Assembly (NCBI GenBank): GCA_021838785.1
Contig: JAKCCV010000019.1
Span: 16,710 to 80,709, forward strand
Reading direction: 5' to 3'
Length of the DNA stretch: 64,000 nucleotides
Source: Acidobacteriota bacterium
Lineage (GTDB): Bacteria > Acidobacteriota > Terriglobia > UBA7540
Shown piece after piece: positions 42,214-51,657 of the stretch. The notes below the pieces were generated by a model. It was not told the DNA's origin and made no database searches. It saw only the letters and a program-made list of their open reading frames with translations. The translations under genes and the position numbers were made by a program. Every line of letters begins with the position of its first letter. Position 1 is the stretch's first letter.

Positions 42214-43185
42214 TCACGATTTTCCTACCGAACGTGCAGCCATCCGTGCGGAGAAGAACTGCTGCCAGTGAAAGTAGCGGCGCGTCCGACGAATATCTTT
42301 TCCGATTTGTGCCTTCAGGGCTTCGGAGGTGGGAAAGGCCCTCTCCTCCCGCAGGCGGTAGAGGAATTGAATGCGCAGACGGTTCTCCTCGCCCTGCGGA
42401 GGGTCTTCCAGCAAATAGGTTTCAATGGAAAGAGGATGCGGGCCAAAGGTTGGCTTCGTGCCGACGTTGGTCACCGATTCAAACCTTCGCTCACCGAGCA
42501 GGGTGCCGGTTACATAGACGCCGGTTCGAGGAAGCTGCTGTTGCGGCGTGGCCAGGTTAAGCGTGGGCACGGTTAAGCGACGGCCGCGGCCTTCACCCGG
42601 CTCGACCAACCCCGCCAACTCATAGGCCCGGCCCAGCAGCCGATTGGCCAGGGAAATTTTCCCTTCATCGAGCAGCGCCCGGACGCGGCTGCTCGAAACC
42701 GGCTCGCCCCGCATCATCCGCAGCGGAAGCACGTGAACCGCAAACCCTTCAGTTTCCCCCAACTGTCTGAGCCGATCCACGGTTCCTTGGCGGTTCCGGC
42801 CGAAGCAGAAATTCGCGCCCACATGAATCTGCCGCGCCCCTAAAGCCCGAACCAGCGCCTGCTCGACAAATTCCTCCGGAGAGAGCTGCGCCAGGGCGTG
42901 GGTGAAGGGAAGAATCCACACGATATCCACGCCCTGCTCGGCAATGAGCCTGAGCTTGAGACTGAGCTGGGTCAACGTCTTAGGCACACGCTCGGGCGCC
43001 AGGATTTGAGCTGGATGAGGATCGAACGTCAGCACGACGGCCGGGACGCCCAAGCTCCGGGCCGCTTGCACAACGCTTCCGAACAGCTCCTGATGCGCGC
43101 AGTGGACGCCATCAAAGTTGCCGATGGTCACCACGCTCGCCGCAAGTGATTCGGCTGGGGGCAGCGACTGGCGCAGCACTCGCAT
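42214..43185 (-). CDS. ribF: Bifunctional riboflavin kinase/FAD synthetase
   Basis: 323 residues. N-terminal FMN adenylyltransferase: VVTIGNFDGVHCAHQELFG (H-x-G-H-like nucleotide site), VLTFDPHPAQIL, FCFGRNRQGTVDRL, SSSRVRALLDEG. C-terminal riboflavin kinase: RLLGRAYELAGLVEPGEGRG, LPRTGVYVTGTL, SVTNVGTKPTFG, and RLREERAFPTSEALKAQIGK. Provides FMN and FAD. Convergent with ispG, four bases apart. Confidence 0.95.
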   Translation of the reverse strand: MRVLRQSLPPAESLAASVVTIGNFDGVHCAHQELFGSVVQAARSLGVPAVVLTFDPHPAQILAPERVPKTLTQLSLKLRLIAEQGVDIVWILPFTHALAQLSPEEFVEQALVRALGARQIHVGANFCFGRNRQGTVDRLRQLGETEGFAVHVLPLRMMRGEPVSSSRVRALLDEGKISLANRLLGRAYELAGLVEPGEGRGRRLTVPTLNLATPQQQLPRTGVYVTGTLLGERRFESVTNVGTKPTFGPHPLSIETYLLEDPPQGEENRLRIQFLYRLREERAFPTSEALKAQIGKDIRRTRRYFHWQQFFSARMAARSVGKS

Positions 43186-43194
43186 AGAATGAAT

Positions 43195-43953
43195 TCAAAC
43201 CTCGACCTTCAGGCCGTCGTAAGCCAACCGCACGTGCGGAGGAAGCAGGGCGTTGGTGCTTTCGTGCCCCATTTCATGCGCAATATGCGTGAACAGGGCT
43301 CGCGCCGGCTTTAAGCGCTCGACCAACGCCAGGGATTGGTCCAAACTCGAGTGCGTGGGGTGCGGCTCCCGCCGCAGGGAATCAAGAATCAATAAATCCA
43401 AACCTTCCAGCATGGCCAGCGTCGGCTCGGGAATTACGCTGAAATCGGTGACGTAGGCGGCGCGCCGAAACCGGAAACCTAGTACCGGCAACTGACCGTG
43501 AACAACAGGCAAGGGCGTCATCCGCTCGCCCCACAGCTCAAAGGGCGCCGCAATCAAGCGCGGTTCAATGCGAAGAATTCCGCCGTAAGGATAGTCGTGG
43601 TTGAAGATGTAGGGAAACATTCTCTCCAGATCCCTCATACAGCGCTCGTCGGCATAAAGCGGAATCGGCTGTCGCTGCTTAAAATAATACGGGCGCACGT
43701 CGTCCAAGCCGAGCACGTGGTCGGCGTGCGCGTGCGTAAAAACGAGCGCATCCACCCTTTCAATCTGCTCCCGCAAGGCCTGGAAACGAAAATCCGGCGC
43801 CGTGTCAATCACGACGACACGGCCCTCGAATTCCAACAGCAGAGAAGGTCGCGTGCGCTTGTCGTGAGAATCCGGAGACAGGCAAACAGGGCAACGGCAG
43901 CCAAGAATCGGAACGCCGGTTGAGGTGCCGGTGCCCAGGAAGGTGAGTTTCAT
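43195..43953 (-). CDS. MBL-fold metallo-hydrolase, PhnP/GloB-like
   Basis: 252 residues. FLGTGTSTGVPILGCRCPVC contains the extra zinc cysteines seen in PhnP-like phosphodiesterases. FTHAHADHVLGLDDVRP is the metallo-beta-lactamase HxHxDH motif, YVTDFS and HPTHSSLDQSLAL follow, and HIAHEMGHE is near the end. The family hydrolyses cyclic phosphodiesters. Overlaps DUF1844 by 4 bases and lies ten bases from ribF, so probably one operon. Confidence 0.9.
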   Translation of the reverse strand: MKLTFLGTGTSTGVPILGCRCPVCLSPDSHDKRTRPSLLLEFEGRVVVIDTAPDFRFQALREQIERVDALVFTHAHADHVLGLDDVRPYYFKQRQPIPLYADERCMRDLERMFPYIFNHDYPYGGILRIEPRLIAAPFELWGERMTPLPVVHGQLPVLGFRFRRAAYVTDFSVIPEPTLAMLEGLDLLILDSLRREPHPTHSSLDQSLALVERLKPARALFTHIAHEMGHESTNALLPPHVRLAYDGLKVEV

Positions 43954-44381
43954 CGGCGCTTGGAGAGAAGCCGCTTTTCAACCTCGAGGTAACTGGCTCG
44001 CAATTCGTACAGCACCTCGTCGAGCAACCGCATTTCTTCGGCGGTGAGGTTGCCGCGCGTTTTTTTCTGCAGAACCTCCAGCAGATCAATCGTGCGACGG
44101 GCGTTGACGGGGTCGGGCGGCATTCGCTCGCCGTCCGGCCCCGGCAGGAGCGACAGTTGATACATGGCCGTCGTGCTTAGGTAGGAAACTAAGGTTTCAA
44201 ACTCCGGCATGGCTTCCGGAGCAGGTTGGGAGGACGGCGCGGCGGTCGGCTCGGGGCGAGACGCGGGCGGAGGCGTCGAATTCACTGTTTCGGTCTCGGT
44301 CCCCAAACGGGTGCCGTCGGCCGCAAAGCCTCGACGATCCACAACCTTAAAGCCCGTTGGCTGGTCATTTTCCTCGGCCAT
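43950..44381 (-). CDS. DUF1844 domain protein
   Basis: 143 residues. A polar, proline/serine-rich first half is followed by DUF1844: FETLVSYLSTTAMYQLSLLP, RTIDLLEVLQKKTRGNLTAE, EMRLLDEVLYELRASYLEVE. The family is common in acidobacteria and deltaproteobacteria near metallo-hydrolase and envelope genes; biochemical role unknown. Its stop overlaps the MBL-fold gene ATG. Confidence 0.88.
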   Translation of the reverse strand: MAEENDQPTGFKVVDRRGFAADGTRLGTETETVNSTPPPASRPEPTAAPSSQPAPEAMPEFETLVSYLSTTAMYQLSLLPGPDGERMPPDPVNARRTIDLLEVLQKKTRGNLTAEEMRLLDEVLYELRASYLEVEKRLLSKRR

Positions 44382-44596
44382 CAGATTCCTCCCGGGTGGT
44401 CGCCGCCGTCAGAGTGCAGGTCTCCCGATAATGTGCAAACTTTAGTGTATCAATTTGTTCCAATCGCCACAAGGTTTGAAGCCTGAACGTAGGGCGAAAC
44501 TGGAACTGCAAGAGAGACGAAGCCGCCTGCGCGAATCTTTCCGTGCGGTCGCGCATCAAATAGGCGAGTGAATGCAAATAAACAGGAGAAAACGGA

Positions 44597-44935
44597 GTGA
44601 ATAATATCTATACCGTGCAAGGCCCGGATTGGGAAAGCCTACAAACTTCTTCCGAACCGGTTTTAGTGGATTTTTGGGCAGCTTGGTGCGCGCCCTGCCG
44701 AATGCTGGCGCCAACGTTTGGAAAGTTGGCGGAAAAGTTTACTCCCGGCATCCGGTTCGCGAAGCTCGACGTGGATGCACTCCCGGAACTGGCCGCTCGA
44801 TACAACGTTCGGTCCATTCCAACTTTATTGCTCCTTAAAGGAGGGCAGGAAGTAGAGCGATGGATTGGCGTCCGCTCTTACCAGGAGCTCGAGAAAAAGC
44901 TCGCGGCCCACGTCGCCGTTCCCGCCAAGAACTGA
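44597..44935 (+). CDS. Thioredoxin-like protein with WCAPC active site
   Basis: 112 residues, one thioredoxin fold: VLVDFWAAWCAPCRMLAPTF (active site CAPC rather than the usual CGPC), RFAKLDVDALPELAARYNVR, SIPTLLLLKGGQEVERWIG with the cis-proline. The Gly-to-Ala change in the active site is found in some thioredoxins and would shift its redox potential. GTG start behind AAACGGA. Confidence 0.9.
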   Translation: MNNIYTVQGPDWESLQTSSEPVLVDFWAAWCAPCRMLAPTFGKLAEKFTPGIRFAKLDVDALPELAARYNVRSIPTLLLLKGGQEVERWIGVRSYQELEKKLAAHVAVPAKN

Positions 44936-45056
44936 GCGCCCGGTCGGTGGCCGCGTTGCGAGCCTGCCGCGGGCGAAGCGCAGCGAGGCTAGCCCTCGAG
45001 AGAAGCCGGCCAACCTCTTGGCCGCACGTCATGTTTTTGGTTAAGCTAAACAAACC

Positions 45057-46541
45057 ATGAGCCGATACGTGTTGGCGCTCGATCAAGGGACCACCAGCTC
45101 GCGGGCCATTCTTTTTGATCACGAGGGCAACGTGCGCGCCTCGGCCAGCATGGAATTCCGGCAGCATTATCCGCGGCCGGGCTGGGTGGAGCACGATGCC
45201 GAAGAGATTTGGCGGTCGCAGATCGCAACGGCGGAAAAGGTTCTGGCCACCGGGCAAGCCTCGGCCGATGACGTTGTGGCCATCGGCATCACCAATCAGC
45301 GGGAAACCGTGGTGTTGTGGGATCGGGCCACGGGCAAACCGGTGCATCGCGCTATCGTCTGGCAGTGCCGCCGCACGGCGGAAGCCTGCGACCGCATTCG
45401 TCAGCAGGGCTTTGACCGCACGCTCCGCGAAAAGACGGGGCTGGTAACGGACGCCTATTTTTCCGGAACCAAAATCGCCTGGCTGTTGGAGAACGTGCCC
45501 GGCCTACGCGAGCGGGCTGAACGCGGCGAACTGGCCGCCGGCACCATAGATTCCTGGCTCATCTGGAACTTGACGGCGGGGCGCGCACATGTCACCGACG
45601 TCTCCAACGCCTCGCGCACCATGCTGTTCAACCTCCACACCCTGCAATGGGACGAGGAGATTCTGCGCTACTTTAAGATTCCCCCTTCGCTATTGCCCAC
45701 GGTCCAGGCCTCGAGCGGCGTGTTGGGCGAGACGCGGCTGTGGGGCAAAAGCATTCCGATTGCCGGCGTCGCCGGCGACCAACAGGCCTCGCTGTTCGGC
45801 CATCAGTGCTTTGAGCCGGGCAGCGCCAAGAACACGTATGGCACGGGGCTGTTCCTGTTGATGAATGCCGGGGAGGAAATTCCGCGCTCGGATTCCGGTT
45901 TGATTGCCACGGCGGCTTGGCAACGCAACGGCCGAACCGTTTACGCCCTGGAAGGAAGCGTTTTTATAGCTGGCGCGGCCATTCAATGGCTGCGCGACGG
46001 GCTGAGGTTGATTGAGAGCGCCGAAGAAAGTGAGGCCCTGGCCCGCACTGTGCCGGACACCGGCGGCGTCTATCTGGTCCCAGCGTTTGTGGGGCTGGGT
46101 GCACCGCATTGGGACCCTTATGCACGCGGCGTGGTGGTCGGGTTGACGCGCGGCACCGAGCGCGCCCATCTGGTACGGGCCGCGCTCGAGGCGATGACCT
46201 TCCAGACCCGCGAGGTGTTGGAGGCGATGGCCCAAGACGCGGGTCACCCGCCGGAACGCCTGCGCGTGGATGGTGGCGCGGCGCGCAACGATTTCCTCTG
46301 CCAGTTTCAGGCCGATATCCTCGGCCTGCCGGTGGAACGCCCTGCCACGACGGAGGCGACGGCGCTCGGCGCAGCCTATTTGGCGGGGTTGGGCGTGGGC
46401 TTTTGGAAAGACGAGCGCGAACTGGCCTCGCAGCTTCGCATGGCTCGCCGCTTTGAGCCGCAAATGAGCCCCGCTCGCCGCGACGAACTCTTTGCCGGTT
46501 GGCGGCGCGCCGTCGGGCGCGCGAAGGGATGGGCCCATTAA
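45057..46541 (+). CDS. glpK: Glycerol kinase
   Basis: 494 residues, standard length. [19 protein letters not shown] is the N-terminal ATP loop; [81 protein letters not shown]; and [20 protein letters not shown] are all family motifs. Phosphorylates glycerol to glycerol-3-phosphate. No glpF or glpD next to it. Confidence 0.97.
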   Translation: MSRYVLALDQGTTSSRAILFDHEGNVRASASMEFRQHYPRPGWVEHDAEEIWRSQIATAEKVLATGQASADDVVAIGITNQRETVVLWDRATGKPVHRAIVWQCRRTAEACDRIRQQGFDRTLREKTGLVTDAYFSGTKIAWLLENVPGLRERAERGELAAGTIDSWLIWNLTAGRAHVTDVSNASRTMLFNLHTLQWDEEILRYFKIPPSLLPTVQASSGVLGETRLWGKSIPIAGVAGDQQASLFGHQCFEPGSAKNTYGTGLFLLMNAGEEIPRSDSGLIATAAWQRNGRTVYALEGSVFIAGAAIQWLRDGLRLIESAEESEALARTVPDTGGVYLVPAFVGLGAPHWDPYARGVVVGLTRGTERAHLVRAALEAMTFQTREVLEAMAQDAGHPPERLRVDGGAARNDFLCQFQADILGLPVERPATTEATALGAAYLAGLGVGFWKDERELASQLRMARRFEPQMSPARRDELFAGWRRAVGRAKGWAH

Positions 46542-46627
46542 CACGCCGAGGAGAAAGGCTTTAAGTTGCCCGCCCCTCGCTCCCATTTTACGCTTTGGAT
46601 TCCCATGAATAACCCCGAGGTGCAACG

Positions 46628-46777
46628 ATGAAGGTGAGAGACCCGGTTTGCAAGATGGAGATTGATGCGGAAAAGGCCGCGGCCACGAGCGAGTACCAAG
46701 GAAAGAAGTTTTATTTTTGCGCGCCCGGCTGTAAGGCGGCCTTTGACAAGGACCCAGCCCGTTACGTCGGGCAATAA
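46628..46777 (+). CDS. YHS domain protein (49 residues)
   Basis: Starts ATG behind GAGGTG. The sequence KVRDPVCKMEIDAEKAAATS, EYQGKKFYFCAPGCKAAFDK is a complete YHS domain with three cysteines (C8, C31, C35), a small metal- or ligand-binding module seen in copper ATPases and oxygenases. It stands between glpK and a convergent molybdopterin gene, and may be an independent copper-handling protein. Confidence 0.9.
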   Translation: MKVRDPVCKMEIDAEKAAATSEYQGKKFYFCAPGCKAAFDKDPARYVGQ

Positions 46778-46788
46778 GTTGCCAGCCG

Positions 46789-47805
46789 TTAAATGACGTG
46801 AACCGTGACCACTTGTTGGCCGGTTGCGCCGCGAGGGAAGGTGCTCGTGGGACCGCGCCCCTCGATGCGGCCATGGCCGTCAATAGCCCGCAGGCGAATC
46901 TTGTACTTTCCCGGCTTGGGGTTCGCCCAAGTGTACTTCCAAAAGGTCCAGACGATCGGGGAAGGATTGCTAAAGATCGTGGTAGGCTCCCACGTCTTGC
47001 CATTATCAAAGCTGATCTCGACCGACCGAATGCCATCCAGGTTCCCAATCGCGTAACCGGCGAACTGCAAGTTCTTTCCGCGCAACTTGGCTCCGTCCCG
47101 CAGGTCCGTGAAGCGAGCCTGCGCCCAGCGCTCGCAGTTGTCCGACCAGCCGCGCGATTCCCAATAGCCGAGGTAGTGCTTTTTGCGTAACTCAATGCGG
47201 GTCACCCACTTGGGCTGCTTCATGCCGAACTTGCCCGGAATAAAAACCCGGGCGGGATACCCGTGAATGGGCGGCAAATCCACGCCGTTCATCTGGTAGG
47301 CGATAAAATTCTCTTCGTTCCACAACCGCTCCACGGGTAATCCGGTCGAAAGACCGTCGGCGCCGTAAATGGCCGCAAACCGCGCCTCGCCGAGGGGTTG
47401 GGCTTTTTCGAGAAGCGGCTTCAGCGGTGTGCCGGTCCAAACGGCATTGCCAATCGCCGTTCCGCCAATGGGATTGGAGATACATTCCAGGGTGTAAACC
47501 TTTTGAATTTTGGGCAGCGCCAGCAGTTCCTGATAATTGAGGGTGAAGGGATGCGCAACCAGGCCGTCAAATTTCAACTGCCATTGGCTGGCGTCCACCA
47601 TCGGTGTAGGCCCTTTGGAAGTGATGTAGAATTCATCGTTGGGCGTGATGGCCATGAGCGCAGCGCGCGGGCCGTACTTTTCATAGGCCTGAACCGAAAT
47701 CAAGGGCGGGTCGGTAAGGCCGTTCATCCAGCGGCTGACGGTCAAATATTCAAAGGCTCCGAGGCCGCCGGCGACGGCCCCAATAATGAAAGTTCGGCGC
47801 TTCAT
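46789..47805 (-). CDS. Molybdopterin-dependent oxidoreductase, sulfite-oxidase family, exported
   Basis: The ATG at 47805 gives a Tat-like leader (KRRTFIIGAVAGGLGAFEYL). The molybdopterin domain shows FTLNYQELLALP, VYTLECISNPIGG with the Mo-ligand cysteine near residue 108, GTPLKPLLEKA, and YQMNGVDLPPIHGYPARVFI, then PKWVTRIEL. A C-terminal Ig-like dimerisation domain follows (VEISFDNGKTWEPTT; WTFWKYTWANPKPGKYKIRL). 338 residues. Could be a periplasmic sulfite or methionine-sulfoxide-type enzyme; substrate not determinable. No cytochrome partner adjacent. Confidence 0.9.
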   Translation of the reverse strand: MKRRTFIIGAVAGGLGAFEYLTVSRWMNGLTDPPLISVQAYEKYGPRAALMAITPNDEFYITSKGPTPMVDASQWQLKFDGLVAHPFTLNYQELLALPKIQKVYTLECISNPIGGTAIGNAVWTGTPLKPLLEKAQPLGEARFAAIYGADGLSTGLPVERLWNEENFIAYQMNGVDLPPIHGYPARVFIPGKFGMKQPKWVTRIELRKKHYLGYWESRGWSDNCERWAQARFTDLRDGAKLRGKNLQFAGYAIGNLDGIRSVEISFDNGKTWEPTTIFSNPSPIVWTFWKYTWANPKPGKYKIRLRAIDGHGRIEGRGPTSTFPRGATGQQVVTVHVI

Positions 47806-47878
47806 GGTGCTTATTATGACGCAAGCGAAGGAGGGTCGGTTGCTTTTTTTATGGATGGGCGATGCCGGGCTGAAGCCC

Positions 47879-48100
47879 ATGAACGAATCAACTTCCCGGC
47901 GGCGCCGACAATTCTGCGCCCGCTGCGGACAATTGATGTTTGAATTTTTTAGCTCGCCCGACGGACACTTTGGTTTGGTGGACGAGCCTCGAGCGGGGCG
48001 GGGCCGTCATGGCTCGGAAGTCGCCTGCCCGTCCTGCGGGGCGCGTTACCGCTTGCTCGATCGAATCAATGCCACGGGGCAGCCCGTCGAGCGAAAGTGA
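47879..48100 (+). CDS. Small zinc-ribbon protein
   Basis: 73 residues from the ATG at 47879 (MNESTSRRRRQFCARCGQLM), though the frame is open from 47786 and ATGs at 47816 and 47855 are possible. CARC near residue 13 and CPSCGARYRLL near 53 form a four-cysteine zinc ribbon. Divergent from the molybdopterin gene with starts only ~75 bases apart. No ribosome site is convincing, hence moderate confidence. Confidence 0.55.
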   Translation: MNESTSRRRRQFCARCGQLMFEFFSSPDGHFGLVDEPRAGRGRHGSEVACPSCGARYRLLDRINATGQPVERK

Positions 48101-48160
48101 GGCAGGAGCCCAAGGCCCACGTCGGGGCCAAGCACCCGACCCATCATCACAGTGCAACCG

Positions 48161-49195
48161 ATGACCGAAACCACATCCGGAACGAGGACGACATTCGAGC
48201 TGGCGCCGGAAACGCTGCGGGCTTATTTGGCAGAAGAGGGCCTGGTGCGCGACGCGCGCCGTTTGCGCATCCGCCCACTGGGCGGCGGGGTTTCGAACGT
48301 GGTCCTGCTGATTGAGAGCCAGGAGGCTCGATGGGTCGCCAAGCAGGCGCTTGAAAAATTGCGGGTTCAGGAGGACTGGCGTTCCGACCGAGGCCGCGTC
48401 TTTCGCGAGGCGGAAGCCATTCGCCGGCTCGAGCCGAAGCTCGGCAAGGGTCACCTTCCAAAAATCGTCCATATAGCCGCGGCCCAGAGCTTCTTTATCA
48501 TGACCGCAGCGCCCGCTGACGCCGTGGTGTGGAAAGCATCGCTGCTCGAAGGCCGCGTGGAGATGGCGGTGGCCCGCGAGGCTGGGCTCCTGCTCAGCCG
48601 TATGATTCGAATCTCTAGAGCGGACCCGAATTTTAAGAAACGGTTTGAGGATCGCACGGTTTTTGAGCAACTCCGCGTAGATCCTTATTATCGGACGACG
48701 GCGTTACGCCACCCCGACGTGAGCGAGGCTCTGAGCGAACTGATCGAAGCCTCGTGGCGGGTGCGAGAAGCGCTGGTCCATGCGGATTACAGCCCCAAAA
48801 ACATGCTGGTTCGGGAGGGGCAAATCTTCTTGATTGACTTCGAATGCGTTCACTGGGGTGACCCGGCTTTTGACGCGGGGTTTCTGCTCAATCATCTGGT
48901 CCTGAAAGCATTCCATCAGCCGCGCTGGATGGGCGACTACTTAGCGGCGGCGCGGCAATTCTGGGCGACGCTAGCCGCGGGGCTGCGGGCGTTGAATCTC
49001 CCTAGCTTTGAGCGACGAACCCTCCGCCACCTCGGCGGCTTGATGCTGGCCCGCATTGACGGAAAATCTCCCGTCGAGTACCTTCGGGATGATGCCACGC
49101 GCAACCGCGTGCGGCGAGCCGCCAAACGAATTCTCAACGAGCGACCGGAAACATTGGAAGAAGCCCTTGGCATCGTCAGGAGGGAGATAGCCTAG
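48161..49195 (+). CDS. Aminoglycoside phosphotransferase-family kinase
   Basis: 344 residues, ATG 48161 (GTG at 48152 is an alternative). RIRPLGGGVSNVVLLIES is the nucleotide loop, RWVAKQALEKL holds the lysine, ALVHADYSPKNMLV is the catalytic loop with HAD in place of HGD, and IFLIDFECVHWGDPAFDAGF is the metal-binding DFE motif. Similar kinases act on choline, methylthioribose, fructosamine or drugs. Immediately upstream of a divergent enolase, so a sugar or metabolite kinase is likelier than resistance. Confidence 0.83.
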   Translation: MTETTSGTRTTFELAPETLRAYLAEEGLVRDARRLRIRPLGGGVSNVVLLIESQEARWVAKQALEKLRVQEDWRSDRGRVFREAEAIRRLEPKLGKGHLPKIVHIAAAQSFFIMTAAPADAVVWKASLLEGRVEMAVAREAGLLLSRMIRISRADPNFKKRFEDRTVFEQLRVDPYYRTTALRHPDVSEALSELIEASWRVREALVHADYSPKNMLVREGQIFLIDFECVHWGDPAFDAGFLLNHLVLKAFHQPRWMGDYLAAARQFWATLAAGLRALNLPSFERRTLRHLGGLMLARIDGKSPVEYLRDDATRNRVRRAAKRILNERPETLEEALGIVRREIA

Positions 49196-49270
49196 CGCCG
49201 GCTTACGTTCCGCAAGGTCATGATTTTTGCGGAGCCGAGGCAACTCCCTCAACTCGAAGGCAACCGCCGC

Positions 49271-50536
49271 ATGGCCCGCATTGCCTACCTCCAGGCGCGA
49301 GAAATGCTCGACTCCCGCGGGAATCCGACCGTGGAGGTGGACGTGTTTCTGGAAGATGGGGCGCACGGTCGGGCGATGGTTCCTTCGGGCGCCTCGACCG
49401 GCCGGCACGAAGCTTTGGAATTGCGCGACGGCGACTCGATGCGGTACTTGGGCCGAGGCACGCGGAAAGCCGTCCAAAACGTAGTGCGGGAGATCGCGCC
49501 GGCGCTGCTCGGGATGGAGGCCAACGATCAGCGGGCCGTGGATCAGATGATGATCGCACTCGATGGTACGCGCTCAAAATCGCGGCTTGGAGCCAACGCC
49601 ATCCTCGGCGTCTCCATAGCCGTAGCGCGCGCGGCCGCTCAATCGGTGCGCGTTCCGCTTTATCGGGCCCTGGGGGGACAGAAGGCGCAGCGGTTGCCTG
49701 CGCCGATGGTCAACATTCTGAGCGGTGGCGTGCATGGCGACGGTAATTTCGATCTGCAAGACTTCATGGTGATTCCGCTCCGCGCCCGCCGCTTTGCGGA
49801 GGCGTTGGAGGACGCCGTGGCAGTCTATCGCTCGATGAAGGGCGTGCTTCAGAAGCACGGCATGGACTCGGCGGGCGTCGCTGATGAAGGCGGCTACGCT
49901 CCGCGCCTCGCCTCAAACGAAGCGGGGTTTGACCTGATGGCCGAAGCCATCGAGCACGCAGGATTGGAACCAGGTGGAGAGGCCGCCATTGCGGTGGATG
50001 TGGCGGCCAGCCAATTTTATGAAAATGGAAGCTACTCGCTGGCGGCGGAGGGGAAGCGCTTCCAAACCGAAGAATGGATTGAGCGGCTGGAAGGCTGGGT
50101 TCGTCGCTACCCCGTGACGTGTATCGAGGATGGTCTGGCCGAAGAAGATTGGGAAGGTTGGCGCCGGCTCACCTCGCGCCTGGGCGAACAGTGCCGGTTG
50201 GTGGGCGACGATCTTTTTGTGACGCAAGCGGACCGATTGCTGCGAGGCGTTGCCGAGGGCGCGGCGAACGCCATTTTGGTCAAGATGAATCAAGTGGGCA
50301 CGTTGACGGAAACTCTGGACGTGGTGCGCCTGGCTGAGATGCACGGTTATGCAACTGTGGTCAGCGCGCGGTCGGGCGAAACCGAAGATGACACCCTCGC
50401 CGACTTGGCGGTTGCAACGGGGGCTCCTTTCATCAAGATTGGCTCCATTACTCGCTCCGAGAGGCTTGCGAAGTATAATCGCTTGCTTCGCATCGAAGAG
50501 GAACTAGGCCCACAGGCCGCCTACGCCTTGCCGTAA
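49271..50536 (+). CDS. Divergent enolase (phosphopyruvate hydratase family)
   Basis: 421 residues from ATG 49271; the frame from 49220 adds a non-homologous leader. The fold is clearly enolase: AREMLDSRGNPTVEVDV, GRAMVPSGASTGRHEALELR, VADEGGYAPRL (E206), VDVAAS (D243), CIEDGLAEEDW (E286), LVGDDLFVT (D313/314), ILVKMNQVGTLTETL (K338), IKIGSITRSERLAKYN. Unlike true enolases, QEF is QDF (D164, the E168 of yeast) and S-H-R-S-G-E is SARSGE (A366, the catalytic H373 of yeast). It may be a paralogue with changed activity; whether a standard eno exists elsewhere is not visible. Confidence 0.9.
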   Translation: MARIAYLQAREMLDSRGNPTVEVDVFLEDGAHGRAMVPSGASTGRHEALELRDGDSMRYLGRGTRKAVQNVVREIAPALLGMEANDQRAVDQMMIALDGTRSKSRLGANAILGVSIAVARAAAQSVRVPLYRALGGQKAQRLPAPMVNILSGGVHGDGNFDLQDFMVIPLRARRFAEALEDAVAVYRSMKGVLQKHGMDSAGVADEGGYAPRLASNEAGFDLMAEAIEHAGLEPGGEAAIAVDVAASQFYENGSYSLAAEGKRFQTEEWIERLEGWVRRYPVTCIEDGLAEEDWEGWRRLTSRLGEQCRLVGDDLFVTQADRLLRGVAEGAANAILVKMNQVGTLTETLDVVRLAEMHGYATVVSARSGETEDDTLADLAVATGAPFIKIGSITRSERLAKYNRLLRIEEELGPQAAYALP

Positions 50537-50670
50537 AAGCGGCCCAGGATTCCCATCGAACATCCTGATAAAATGGAGTTCCGCGGCACCCCTCGCGAGG
50601 GGCGGAGGTCAAGGGGAGAACCTCGCGGGGCGTTTTGCATCGAATACCCAGAGAGGCATGGGCGGGATAG

Positions 50671-51657
50671 ATGGCCAACGGTCACAACCAAGGGGAGGGC
50701 AAGAGGACTTTGCGGGGAACCGAGCGATTCCGAAGGGCTGTCTGCATGTTTTCTTTCACGTTGGCCGTTTGGCCATTGAGCCGAGCGCTTGCCTACCAGC
50801 GACCAAACTTTACGCCGGGATTTAACTTATTCTCGCCGCCGGAGGATGTGGCCGTCGGACACAAAGCCTCTGCTCAGATGGATCACAGCCTGCCGCTGGT
50901 TCAGGACCCCGTCGTTGTCCAATACATCAACTCACTGGGGAAATATTTATCTCAATTTGCGCCCAACCAAAAGACGTTTAAGTATCCGTGGACGTTCCAT
51001 GTGGTGAACAGCGATGCCATCAACGCGTTTGCCTTGCCCGGCGGGTACATCTACGTCAATCGGGGCGCGATTGTGGCGGCCCAAGATGAGGCCGAACTGG
51101 CCGGCGTCCTCGCCCACGAAGAAGGGCATGTGGTCATGCGCCACGGCACCCACGAAGCCTCAGAAAGGCTTTTGGCCGACATGCCACTGGAAATTCTGGC
51201 CGGTTACTTGGGACAAAACAGCAGCCTGTTGGGGCAACTCACCGAACTCGGAATCGGGTTGGGGGTCAACTCACTTTTCCTTAAAAATTCGCGTGATGTG
51301 GAAACGCAAGCGGATCGAGTAGGCACTTATATCCTTTACCGATCCGGCTACGATCCCTACGCCATGGCACAGTTTTTCAAAATCATTCAGGAGAAGTATC
51401 CCGAGCGAACCCTTGAATTTTTTTCAGATCACCCCGATCCAGGAAATCGCATTGAGGCCGTAGATGAAGAGGTTCCTGAGCTCGGGCCGGCGAAGGCGTG
51501 GAAAACGGACAGCCCGGAGTTCGAAGCGATCAAGCAACGCTTGCTGGCCATGCCCCCGCCGCCCAAGTCCCAGGGCGCTCACGGAGGAGCGGGCGCGGCT
51601 TTGCCTCCGGGAGGCAACCGCCCCATCCTGACCAATTTGCGCGAGGAGAAGAACTGA
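50671..51657 (+). CDS. M48-family metalloprotease, secreted
   Basis: 328 residues with an N-terminal hydrophobic stretch (AVCMFSFTLAVWPLSRALA, ~24-42). The zinc motif is LAHEEGHVVMRHG (HExxH near residue 149) and DVETQADRVGTYIL gives the third ligand Glu. YPERTLEFFSDHPDPGNRIE is the conserved M48B end (BepA/YfgC-like SDHP). These envelope proteases process or degrade outer-membrane proteins. The stop overlaps the start of DUF302 by one base. Confidence 0.92.
   Translation: MANGHNQGEGKRTLRGTERFRRAVCMFSFTLAVWPLSRALAYQRPNFTPGFNLFSPPEDVAVGHKASAQMDHSLPLVQDPVVVQYINSLGKYLSQFAPNQKTFKYPWTFHVVNSDAINAFALPGGYIYVNRGAIVAAQDEAELAGVLAHEEGHVVMRHGTHEASERLLADMPLEILAGYLGQNSSLLGQLTELGIGLGVNSLFLKNSRDVETQADRVGTYILYRSGYDPYAMAQFFKIIQEKYPERTLEFFSDHPDPGNRIEAVDEEVPELGPAKAWKTDSPEFEAIKQRLLAMPPPPKSQGAHGGAGAALPPGGNRPILTNLREEKN

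Noticed and set aside
45690..47195. 501-codon open frame on the minus strand
   Set aside because: Antisense to glpK and across the YHS gene; a shadow of high-GC coding sequence.
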